Source of the DNA: Spirochaetaceae bacterium
GTDB taxonomy: Bacteria > Spirochaetota > Spirochaetia > DSM-27196 > SKKC01
DNA: 8,144 bases
Assembly (NCBI GenBank): GCA_003554375.1
Contig: PWGF01000228.1
Coordinates: forward strand, 1 to 8,144
Direction: 5' to 3'
Shown: positions 1 through 5,953 of the stretch, piece after piece
How the letters are laid out: each line of letters opens with the position of its first letter
Numbering within the stretch: position 1 is the stretch's first letter
The notes under the pieces: generated by a model
Databases searched by the model: none
The model's input: the letters and a program-made list of their open reading frames with translations, nothing else
What the model was told of the DNA's origin: nothing
Translations under genes and position numbers: made by a program

Positions 1-3
1 CCC

Positions 4-894
4 TTACCTCTGGTACCGGTCCACGATCCGCCGAACCGCGTTTTTGTATCCGCGTCCGAAGATGTTCAGGTGGTTGAGCATATGGTACAGGTTGTACAGT
101 TCGACCCGCTCTCGATAGCCCGGGTCCAGCGGATAGACCTCCTCGTACCCCTCGTAGAACTCACGGTCAAAGCCTCCGAAGAGCTCGGTCATAGCCAGGT
201 CCGTCTCACGGTGCCCGTAGTAGACCGCCGGATCGATAAGCACCCCTTCTCCGTTCTCGCAGTAGATGACGTTTCCGCCCCAGAGGTCTCCGTGTAGAAG
301 CGACGGATGCTCCGGCTCCGCGATAAGCTCCGGCAGCCGCCCGCAGATCCGTTCGACGCGGCTCACCAGAGACCGGTCGGCAAGCCCTGCCTCAGCCGCC
401 CATCTCACCTGCGGAAGAAGCCGCCGTTGCGCGAAGAACTCCGTCCACCCTTCGAGCCACCCGTTGTGCTGAGGCATAGAGCCGATATAGTTGTCGCGCT
501 CGAAACCGAACCGCCGCTCACGGCGCTCGGCGTGCATCCGTGCGAGCTGTGCCCCCAGTCGCCGGGGAGCTTCAGCGGTTCTCCGGCCCGGCGGGATGTA
601 CTCCATGATGAGAAAGCCACGAGTGCCGCTCCCGACGGCGTATACTTCGGGAACGCGCGGGCCGGTTGCCCGTGCGATGGTTCTAAGCCCCTCCGCTTCA
701 GCCCGCGCTCGCTCCGGACCGACTGCCTGTTTCACAAACAGCGCACGCCCGTCGGCAAGCTCCAGCACCTCGGTCCGGCTCATATGTCCGGTTCCCACCG
801 AGCGCCTACGGGCGATACCGCCGGCGCCCAGTTGCGCCAGCGCCGAGTCGCAATCGTCGGCATGGAGGATGGAATCGGGTGTGAACTGCTCCAT
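4..894 (-). CDS. Fructosamine kinase family protein (protein deglycation kinase)
   Basis: A complete 296-aa kinase of the usual length for the bacterial fructosamine/ribulosamine 3-kinase family, which has the APH-like kinase fold. Visible motifs are the N-lobe lysine (FVKQ, K55), the family hallmark FGFERDNYIG (129-138), the catalytic loop HGDLWGGN (201-208, D203 as base) and the metal-binding DPAVYYGHRETDLA (221-234, D221). The C-terminal helix YNLYHMLNHLN also fits. Family members phosphorylate O3 of ketosamines on amines or proteins, making the adduct unstable so that it falls off; bacterial ones often prefer ribulosamines or erythrulosamines. The ATG is preceded by GGAGG (903-907) at 8-nt spacing, so the start is secure. 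It lies 139 bp downstream of a low-molecular-weight phosphatase gene on the same strand, a recurrent pairing that supports a deglycation role. Its true substrate cannot be read from sequence. It is cytosolic, with no signal peptide or membrane segment. Confidence 0.93.
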   Translation of the reverse strand: MEQFTPDSILHADDCDSALAQLGAGGIARRRSVGTGHMSRTEVLELADGRALFVKQAVGPERARAEAEGLRTIARATGPRVPEVYAVGSGTRGFLIMEYIPPGRRTAEAPRRLGAQLARMHAERRERRFGFERDNYIGSMPQHNGWLEGWTEFFAQRRLLPQVRWAAEAGLADRSLVSRVERICGRLPELIAEPEHPSLLHGDLWGGNVIYCENGEGVLIDPAVYYGHRETDLAMTELFGGFDREFYEGYEEVYPLDPGYRERVELYNLYHMLNHLNIFGRGYKNAVRRIVDRYQR

Positions 895-965
895 TAGGTT
901 GCCCTCCGTATGAGAGGTGAAGATTGCTGGTGAACTGCCTTAGCCCCCGTGAAGCAACGTGTGCC

Positions 966-999
966 GACCGTGAGGCAAAGACCGTGAGGCAAGGACTGT
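966..999. repeat. 14-bp imperfect tandem duplication in intergenic DNA
   Basis: The unit GACCGTGAGGCAAA (966-979) is followed at once by GACCGTGAGGCAAG (980-993), 13 of 14 bases identical, and by a partial third copy GACTGT (994-999). The array is flanked by a 7-bp inverted repeat, TGCCGAC (962-968) and GTCGGCA (998-1004). It lies between the phosphatase and kinase genes. The inverted repeat has a 29-nt loop and no U-run, so a terminator is not supported. Replication slippage is the simplest origin. Confidence 0.75.
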
Positions 1000-1033
1000 C
1001 GGCAGCCTACCTTGCTCGTTCTCCTCTCCGGAG

Positions 1034-1510
1034 TTACCGGTTCAAGAGCTTCTCCAGAAGCGCATCGACGGTCCGCTCGGTGATCCGGTAGACCTCTGAG
1101 AAGCCGTTACGTCCGCTGAAATAGGGGTCCGGCACCTCTTCCTCACCCTCGGCTTCAGGATCGAAATCGCGAAACATCCGCACTCTATCCCGAAACTCAG
1201 GCGGTATCATCCCCAGTACCTTCTCGTGGTTCGAGCGCTCCATGGTCAAAATCAGATCGTAATCTTCAGCGTCCCAGGGCTCGAAAGTCCGAACCGCATG
1301 GTTGAAGGTTACGCCGTGTTTCGCAAGCTCGTTCCGCCCGCGCTCGTCCATATCCTCACCGATGTTGAAGTCGCTGGTTCCGGAGCTTTCCACCTCGAAC
1401 CGGTCCGACACCCCGCGCCGTTCGATTCGGTCGAGAAACAGCCCGTGCGCCATTGGGCTACGGCAGATGTTGCCGGAGCACACGAACATGACTCGCGTTT
1501 TTCCGTCCAT
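1034..1510 (-). CDS. Low-molecular-weight protein-tyrosine-phosphatase family protein
   Basis: A complete 158-aa protein, the normal size for the LMW-PTP family. The P-loop VCSGNICRSPMA gives the CX5R signature with nucleophile C11 and R17, followed by the conserved SP. The general-acid loop DPYF has D128 in the expected place near the C-terminus. The middle SSGTSDFNIGEDMDERG segment matches the family SAGT...G...D.R block. The family dephosphorylates phosphotyrosine proteins, but some members act on small or protein-bound sugar phosphates, including ribulosamine 5-phosphate. The adjacent fructosamine kinase gene makes that second role worth considering here. The ATG has GAGGT (1517-1521) 6 nt upstream. 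No tyrosine kinase gene is visible nearby, which weakens a capsule or exopolysaccharide role. The protein is cytosolic. Confidence 0.94.
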   Translation of the reverse strand: MDGKTRVMFVCSGNICRSPMAHGLFLDRIERRGVSDRFEVESSGTSDFNIGEDMDERGRNELAKHGVTFNHAVRTFEPWDAEDYDLILTMERSNHEKVLGMIPPEFRDRVRMFRDFDPEAEGEEEVPDPYFSGRNGFSEVYRITERTVDALLEKLLNR

Positions 1511-1612
1511 AGGCTAACCTCATGTCCTACCAACCCGTCCCGCTGTCGGACCCGCACGCACTCCCCACCTCGAACTCTTCCGCCGTTCCCCGAAGACGAA
1601 ACAGTCTCCCCG

Positions 1613-1978
1613 CTAGCCCGCCAGCTTCTTCACAACACCGAGCAGCTTCTCCGCGTCGAACGGCTTGACGATCCAACCCGTAGCGCCTGCGTCCTTCCCT
1701 TCCTGCATTTTCTTGTCCTGACTCTCAGTGGTGAGGACAACGATCGGAGTAAACGCATGCTGCTCGTCGGCACGAACCTGACGAATTAGCTCAATTCCGT
1801 CCATGTTCGGCATGTTCACGTCCGTAAGAATCAGATCGAAAGGGCCTTCGCTGAGCTGCGCCACCCCTTCATTGCCGTCGGATGCCAGCACGACGCTGTA
1901 TCCTTCCTGCTCCAAAATGAAGGAGACGCTTCGGCGGATAGCCTCCGAGTCGTCCACTACTAAAACCTTTCCTGCCAT
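1613..1978 (-). CDS. Stand-alone CheY-like response regulator receiver
   Basis: A complete 121-aa single-domain receiver with no output domain. All receiver landmarks are present: the acidic pair D9-D10 for Mg2+, phosphoacceptor D53 in LTDVNMPNMDG, switch T83 in VLTTES, aromatic W102, and K105 in the KPF motif. The stretch TTESQDKKMQEGKDAGATGW is typical of chemotaxis CheY proteins outside the enteric group. It probably carries phosphoryl groups from a CheA or another histidine kinase to the flagellar switch or to a partner protein. No cheA, cheW, cheB or cheR lies in the window, so this is an orphan or secondary CheY. The ATG is preceded by AAGGGG (1984-1989) with a 5-nt spacer. A 6-bp hairpin lies in its leader. 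The function as receiver is near certain, the partner unknown. Confidence 0.95.
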   Translation of the reverse strand: MAGKVLVVDDSEAIRRSVSFILEQEGYSVVLASDGNEGVAQLSEGPFDLILTDVNMPNMDGIELIRQVRADEQHAFTPIVVLTTESQDKKMQEGKDAGATGWIVKPFDAEKLLGVVKKLAG

Positions 1979-1998
1979 CGATGCCCCTTTCTGCTCAT

Positions 1999-2013
1999 CC
2001 CGGCGAAGCCGGG
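1999..2013 (-). other. Perfect GC hairpin in the cheY-like leader
   Basis: CCCGGC (1999-2004) and GCCGGG (2008-2013) are perfect inverted repeats around a 3-nt loop, read as CCCGGC-TTC-GCCGGG on the minus strand. The loop closes a very stable 6-bp stem just upstream of the cheY-like Shine-Dalgarno site. No T-run follows on either strand, so it is not a normal intrinsic terminator. It could be mRNA-stabilising or a processing site, but that is inference. Confidence 0.5.
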
Positions 2014-2066
2014 CCGCTTGAGCTCTTCATATTCTCTCAGTCCATACTCTGAATCACTTCGTGCGC

Positions 2067-3662
2067 TTAGTGTACCCCAAAAACCGGCTTCGCCAAAAGC
2101 CGGGCAAGAAGCCGGTAAAGCCGATCTACCGATGGAACATGAAGCCGCTCGTCGGGCGAGTGGGGTGCCTCAATCGTCGGTCCGATGCTCAGCATATCCA
2201 GCCCTCCAAGCTTCGACCCGATAACCCCGCACTCCAGCCCGGCGTGAATCGCTTCTACCGTAGGGTCGGCAGCGAACTCCTCTCGGTACGCCTCCTGAGC
2301 TCGTGACAGAAGCGGACTCGCAAGGTTCGGCTCCCAGCCGGGGTACTCGTTCTCCCGCCGAACTTCTGCGCCGGCCAAGTCGGCTACCGCCGCGATGCTG
2401 TCGGTAAGCGCATCGAGCGCCGCCTGGACCGAGCTCCGCTGGCTCATCTGGAGCTCGATGTGGTCGTCCTCGGTTTTGGCGACTGCGAAGTTCACGGAAG
2501 TCTCCACCAGCTCGGCAATCTCCGGGCTCATCGCCACCACTCCGTGCGGAAGCCCCGCGGCCGCGTTGATTAGCTTCCTGGCATCCTCGGGGGCAAGCGG
2601 GGCCCGGCTTGCGCGTGCCGCTCCACCGCTCGCGTGCCCGCGGGCATCCTCCGCTCCCACGCCGCCGGCAGCGCCTTCGCCGGTTGCCGCTCCCGCGGAG
2701 GCGCTCACAGCGGTCGAGCTCGCGCCGGACCCAGGATCGTGCTCCGAAGGCACATCAGTCACCTCGATTCGAAGCCCCGGATCGTACGTCCCAAGCTCGT
2801 CCCGCGCCTCGCACTCAAAACGCGCCGCCTGATCGCGAACAGCTTCCATGTACTCGTTCGGACAACCGCACACCGCCATAGCGTCTCGCGGAATGGCGTT
2901 GTGAGCGTTGCCTCCGGAGAAGCTTACGATGCGGACCGAGGAATCGAAAGCGATCCGCCGAAGCAGGCGTGCCAGGATCGCATTGGCGTTCCCTCGCCTC
3001 TTGCGGATATCGATCCCGGAGTGCCCGCCGCGCAGCCCTGAAACGCGCACTGCGAAATAGCTCATGGAGGACGAGCTTGCTTCCGCCTCTTCCCGCCGCA
3101 CCGGCAGCTTGACGCGAACATCACGCCCCCCGGCACAGCCGACGGTGAAGACCCCCTCGTCCTCGCTATCGATATTGATCATCGCTTGCCCCGACAGGAG
3201 CGCCGGGTCGAGCTTCTGGGCGCCGGTAAGGCCGGTCTCCTCGTCCACGGTGAACAGTAGCTCCAACGGCGGGCGAGAAAGGCCGGGATCCTCCGCCAGA
3301 GCGATTGCCAATGCAATCGCGATGCCGTTATCCGCGCCCAGAGTCGTCCCGTCGGCGCTGAGCCACTCCCCGTCGTGGACCAAACGAATCGGATCGCGCT
3401 CGAAATCGTGCTGCACCTCGGGCCTCTTCTCGCATACCATGTCCTGGTGCCCTTGAAGTATGATCCTCGGCTCAGACTCTCTCCCCGCCGAAGCCGGTAC
3501 CGTGATCACGACGTTTCCGGCCTCGTCGCTTGCCGCTTTCCATCCGTTTTTCTCAGCCCGCTCCCGCAGCCATTTTCCGATTCGCTCTTCCTTCTTGGAA
3601 GGACGGGGGATCCGGGCGATTTCGGAAAAGATATCGAGAACTCGCTCGGTGTAATCCGTCAT
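2067..3662 (-). CDS. pepD: Aminoacyl-histidine dipeptidase, PepD type (peptidase family M20C)
   Basis: A 531-aa zinc peptidase that cleaves dipeptides such as Xaa-His in the cytosol. Metal and catalytic residues appear in order: H72 and D74 in QGHQDM, bridging D111 in LGADNGI, the E141-E142 pair in DEETG, D165 in INIDSEDEG, and H473 in EAIHAGLECG. The lid domain carries GGHSGIDI (212-219) and NAIPRDA. It is about 45 residues longer than E. coli PepD (485 aa); most of the excess is an Ala/Gly/Ser-rich insert at 310-353 in the lid or its border. The start is the ATG at 3662, 6 nt after GAGGAG (3669-3674). A TTG one codon upstream would leave only 3 nt and is less likely. The gene sits 76 bp after the GH13-like gene. 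A terminator-like hairpin overlaps its last codons. Confidence 0.93.
   Translation of the reverse strand: MTDYTERVLDIFSEIARIPRPSKKEERIGKWLRERAEKNGWKAASDEAGNVVITVPASAGRESEPRIILQGHQDMVCEKRPEVQHDFERDPIRLVHDGEWLSADGTTLGADNGIAIALAIALAEDPGLSRPPLELLFTVDEETGLTGAQKLDPALLSGQAMINIDSEDEGVFTVGCAGGRDVRVKLPVRREEAEASSSSMSYFAVRVSGLRGGHSGIDIRKRRGNANAILARLLRRIAFDSSVRIVSFSGGNAHNAIPRDAMAVCGCPNEYMEAVRDQAARFECEARDELGTYDPGLRIEVTDVPSEHDPGSGASSTAVSASAGAATGEGAAGGVGAEDARGHASGGAARASRAPLAPEDARKLINAAAGLPHGVVAMSPEIAELVETSVNFAVAKTEDDHIELQMSQRSSVQAALDALTDSIAAVADLAGAEVRRENEYPGWEPNLASPLLSRAQEAYREEFAADPTVEAIHAGLECGVIGSKLGGLDMLSIGPTIEAPHSPDERLHVPSVDRLYRLLARLLAKPVFGVH
2079..2103 (-). terminator. Terminator-like hairpin with U-run inside the 3' end of pepD
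   Basis: On the minus strand CCGGCTT (2103-2097), loop TTGGCG, and AAGCCGG (2090-2084) form a 7-bp GC-rich stem directly followed by TTTTT (2083-2079). That is the shape of a Rho-independent terminator. It lies about 10-36 bases before the pepD stop codon (2067-2069), so a transcript ending in the U-run would lack the stop. A second 5' arm, ACCGGCTT (2116-2109), could pair with the same 3' arm over 8 bp, giving an alternative fold. The U-run is short and activity is unproven. Confidence 0.5.
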
Positions 3663-3668
3663 CAACAG

Positions 3669-3682
3669 CTCCTCTCAGTATA
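3669..3682 (-). promoter_or_regulatory. pepD ribosome-binding site and a -10-like TATACT
   Basis: GAGGAG (3669-3674) lies 6 nt before the ATG and decides the pepD start. TATACT (3677-3682), one mismatch from the -10 consensus, lies directly upstream. No good -35 is seen 16-18 bp further up, and a start 7 nt after TATACT would begin within the Shine-Dalgarno. The RBS is well supported and the promoter is doubtful. Confidence 0.5.
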
Positions 3683-3713
3683 TGAAGCTAAGATTGTTGG
3701 TACTGTTTTCCAT

Positions 3714-3745
3714 CAGTAGCACCTACCGGCAGTAGCACCTACCGG
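3714..3745. repeat. Perfect 16-bp tandem duplication across a stop codon
   Basis: CAGTAGCACCTACCGG occurs twice back to back (3714-3729 and 3730-3745) without a mismatch. The second copy holds the TAG stop (3739-3741) and the last codon of the GH13-like gene. A recent slippage duplication is likely, since identity is complete. The duplication leaves the reading frame intact because the extra copy is beyond the stop. Confidence 0.85.
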
Positions 3746-5547
3746 ACCTCTTCAGGGCGAGAACCCGACCGCACAAGCCACGCCGAGCCGTAGGGCGGAA
3801 GAGCGTACGGTCGCTCTGCCGGCACCTCAGCCCCGCTCAACTCCTCCACGAAGCTCCCGCCGTGCGCGTGCCGCGCCAAGACCTCAACCGGGATTTCCGT
3901 GTGCTTTGGCAGAAGATTGGTCAACGCCAACAGCACCCCCGAAGAGCTCCTTCGCAACACAGCGAGCACTCCGTCCGTTCCTGCATCCGTGAGCTCCGCA
4001 ACGCCGCCGGCAAAGACGATGCTCCTCCGGCGCGCCGCTATGGCCTGACGCAATTCGTCCAAGAGCCGGTGCGTCACTCGCCAACCGGTCCCGTCAAACC
4101 CCGCCGCCGCCCGCTCCTTCTCGCCACCGGCAGCGTCGCCGTTTTCGCCACCGGCTTCGACGTCGCCGCCTTCGCCGTGCGTCCACCCCGGAGCCGGCCG
4201 CCCCGGGAGTAGTGGCACCCCGGCCGCTGCCAGCAGAAAGGTGCAGAGCGCCGTGTGTATCGTTCCCTCCGCTCGCCCGTCGCGCCCCGCCGGCTCCGAA
4301 GCCGCCGGCGCCGCCACCCTGTCCGCCTGCCCGGAACCCGCCCCGCCGGAAGCGCCCGCGCCGGATGCCACCCGGTCCGGCCCGCCCGAACCCTCCGGGG
4401 CCGCCACCGGCAGCTCAACGACCCACGCGCATTCGCTCGGAATCGCAAAAGAAGGAGCAACCGTGGAACGAAGCTTCCGGACATCGCGATCTTTGGCTGC
4501 CTCTTTGACCGCTTTCGGGAGCAGGGGATAGTCCGCTATGCAGAATGCTCGAGGGTCGACGTACCGCGCCGGCTCCCCCGCCCCCGCGCTCCCGTCCGCT
4601 CGGAGGAGCGTCGCGGGGGACACGATCCGTACAAGCGCGTTGAATGCGCGCGCTACCACATGCGCCCCGGGAAGATTCACGCACCCGGTCCCCACCTCCT
4701 TCCAGACGTACGGAATGCCCAGCAGCTTGATCACATCGCATCCGGAGTTTGCCAGAGCAAGGAGCTTTCGCCCCATTCGCCGGAAGACCGCCGGATCGCT
4801 GTAATTCAGATCCCAGCAGTGTCGCCCCGCAGTTGCCCATACCCAGCCCGACAGCTCCGGCACGAAACAGAACGGATCCTGGCCCGCGCCCCCCTGCTCC
4901 GCGCGCTCCCGGATTCCCGCTACGAACCGCTCAGGCATCGTTCGCTCGGGAAACACCCAATACGAATCGCGAAACACCGGATCGCCCGCCTGCGCCGCTT
5001 CCGCCCATGGATGCGAGTCCGAGGTCCATGCCACAACCAGGTCGGCGCCCAAGACCATCTCCCGCGCATGCAACTCCGTTGCCAGCCGTTGCAGCACCTC
5101 CGCTGAACGGACCTCCTCCGAGCTCGCGTCGCCCGCTCCCGCCGTAACATGCACGTAACGCACCCCTACCGCGCGCAGCTCCTCCAAGCGCCGCCCCACC
5201 TCCGCCGCCTCACCCTCGAACGCCGCCGAATCCGCGCTCAACCCCAGATTGTCCGGCGTGCGAAACCATGCCGCCCCGTTCGGAGTCCGCTCACACCGCG
5301 CGTCACGCTCGCGCAACTCGTCGCCTCGCGCCCGCCACGCATCAAAGAGCGATCGAATCAGCTTCAGGAAATGCCAGTAGAAATCGTAGCGCTTCCCGTA
5401 GAGCTCCAGCTGCAGCGTCAGAAGATCCGAAAAGCGCTTCGCCAACCGCGCGCGAAAAGCCTCCCACTCCAGGGGGGAAGCGTTAGAGAGCTCCGCGTCG
5501 AGCTCACCGACGATTCTACTCCACGTTGTCTCCGGCTCGCGGTTCAT
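3739..5547 (-). CDS. Amylosucrase-like GH13 protein without catalytic residues (putative pseudoenzyme)
   Basis: A 602-aa protein with the amylosucrase (GH13_4) layout. The helical N-terminus has LELYGKRYDFYWHF (47-60). The barrel has WAEAAQAGDP (181-190), VFPERTMPERF (198-208), CWDLNYSDPAVF (244-255) and VWKEVGTGCVNLPGAH (281-296). A beta-rich C-domain ends at LPPYGSAWLV. Aligned by eye to Neisseria amylosucrase, the nucleophile Asp falls on L276 and its Arg partner on K274. The acid/base Glu falls on D318. The SHDD segment with the third Asp is replaced near 380-384, and the NH of region I is AW (173-174). The usual DGGYAVS.YR.V segment is absent. Two Ala/Gly-rich inserts occupy about 384-428 and 449-483. 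Glycosidase or transferase activity is therefore unlikely; glucan binding or regulation is possible. The ATG at 5547 has a weak GGTGGAG upstream, and a TTG 16 codons earlier is an alternative. The family is clear, the function unknown. Confidence 0.85.
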   Translation of the reverse strand: MNREPETTWSRIVGELDAELSNASPLEWEAFRARLAKRFSDLLTLQLELYGKRYDFYWHFLKLIRSLFDAWRARGDELRERDARCERTPNGAAWFRTPDNLGLSADSAAFEGEAAEVGRRLEELRAVGVRYVHVTAGAGDASSEEVRSAEVLQRLATELHAREMVLGADLVVAWTSDSHPWAEAAQAGDPVFRDSYWVFPERTMPERFVAGIRERAEQGGAGQDPFCFVPELSGWVWATAGRHCWDLNYSDPAVFRRMGRKLLALANSGCDVIKLLGIPYVWKEVGTGCVNLPGAHVVARAFNALVRIVSPATLLRADGSAGAGEPARYVDPRAFCIADYPLLPKAVKEAAKDRDVRKLRSTVAPSFAIPSECAWVVELPVAAPEGSGGPDRVASGAGASGGAGSGQADRVAAPAASEPAGRDGRAEGTIHTALCTFLLAAAGVPLLPGRPAPGWTHGEGGDVEAGGENGDAAGGEKERAAAGFDGTGWRVTHRLLDELRQAIAARRRSIVFAGGVAELTDAGTDGVLAVLRRSSSGVLLALTNLLPKHTEIPVEVLARHAHGGSFVEELSGAEVPAERPYALPPYGSAWLVRSGSRPEEVR

Positions 5548-5953
5548 GGCTCCACCGAGTATAGCCCGCCTGCCCGGCCGGCGCAAAGGACACAAGCTCC
5601 CCTAGCCCTGCGCCGCCTCGCCGGCCGCGGCTTGTCCCGGCGTCAGGCCGTCCGGGGGTTCCGTCCCGCCGCGCGCCGAACCATTACGCCCGCGCACACC
5701 GAGCACCCCGGGCGAACAGCCGCCGACGCCGAGCGCGGCGCACACCGGGACCGCCTCGCCGGGCCGTCCGGCCCTCCTGCGGTGAGCGTGCTCTCTTTCC
5801 CGGCTCCGGACGCCCCGGCGGGCGCCCCTCCCGTCCTTCACGCTTTCCTCGGCACCGCGGAATGGGGCCCCCTTCGCCCCGCGCTCACGCACCTCCTTCG
5901 CGAGTTTTCAAGAGTTCGCGCATTTAACCCTGTGTATTAGGGCGGAGGAGTTC
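5548..5953. other. Divergent intergenic region, 406 bp, no gene seen
   Basis: This region separates the leftward block from recQ. Most of it is very GC-rich and open on both strands only because stop codons are rare. Near recQ it turns AT-richer (5905-5940). There CGCGA (5899-5903) and TCGCG (5916-5920) form a small inverted repeat, and TATTAG (5935-5940) is a weak -10 candidate without a clear -35. On the leftward side, TATACT (5558-5563) is a -10-like hexamer only 10 nt before the ATG. I see no tRNA, small RNA or convincing short ORF. Confidence 0.6.
5944..5950 (+). promoter_or_regulatory. Strong ribosome-binding site of recQ
   Basis: GGAGGAG at 5944-5950, with the GGAGG core 5 nt before the ATG at 5954, fixes the start of the helicase gene despite its unusual N-terminal extension. 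Confidence 0.85.

Noticed and set aside
307..897. 196-codon plus-strand open frame opposite the fructosamine kinase
   Set aside because: It is a shadow of a well-supported kinase; the product shows no domain.
966..999. CRISPR array
   Set aside because: The repeats are adjacent with no spacers and only two full copies exist.
1511..1612. Terminator or small RNA between the cheY-like and phosphatase genes
   Set aside because: Only a 4-bp stem (AGAC/GTCT) could be found and no T-run, so nothing is supported.
4255..5106. A 283-codon plus-strand open frame opposite the GH13-like gene
   Set aside because: Its product is Arg/Pro-rich without domain features and lies wholly over a gene with clear family segments.
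3739..5547. Calling this gene an active amylosucrase or sucrose phosphorylase
   Set aside because: Family-wide similarity suggests it, but all three catalytic positions appear changed, so an activity-based name would mislead.
5602..5892. 96-codon minus-strand open frame in the divergent gap
   Set aside because: It is nearly all Gly, Arg and Ala. The purine-rich AAGGAGGTG (5890-5898) overlaps its GTG instead of lying at a usable distance, and no family is recognisable.
5149..5940. Plus-strand open frame ending just before the recQ ribosome-binding site
   Set aside because: Its first half is antisense to the GH13-like gene. The part after 5548 has no ribosome-binding site and a composition set by GC content. 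A small upstream gene was considered but not supported.
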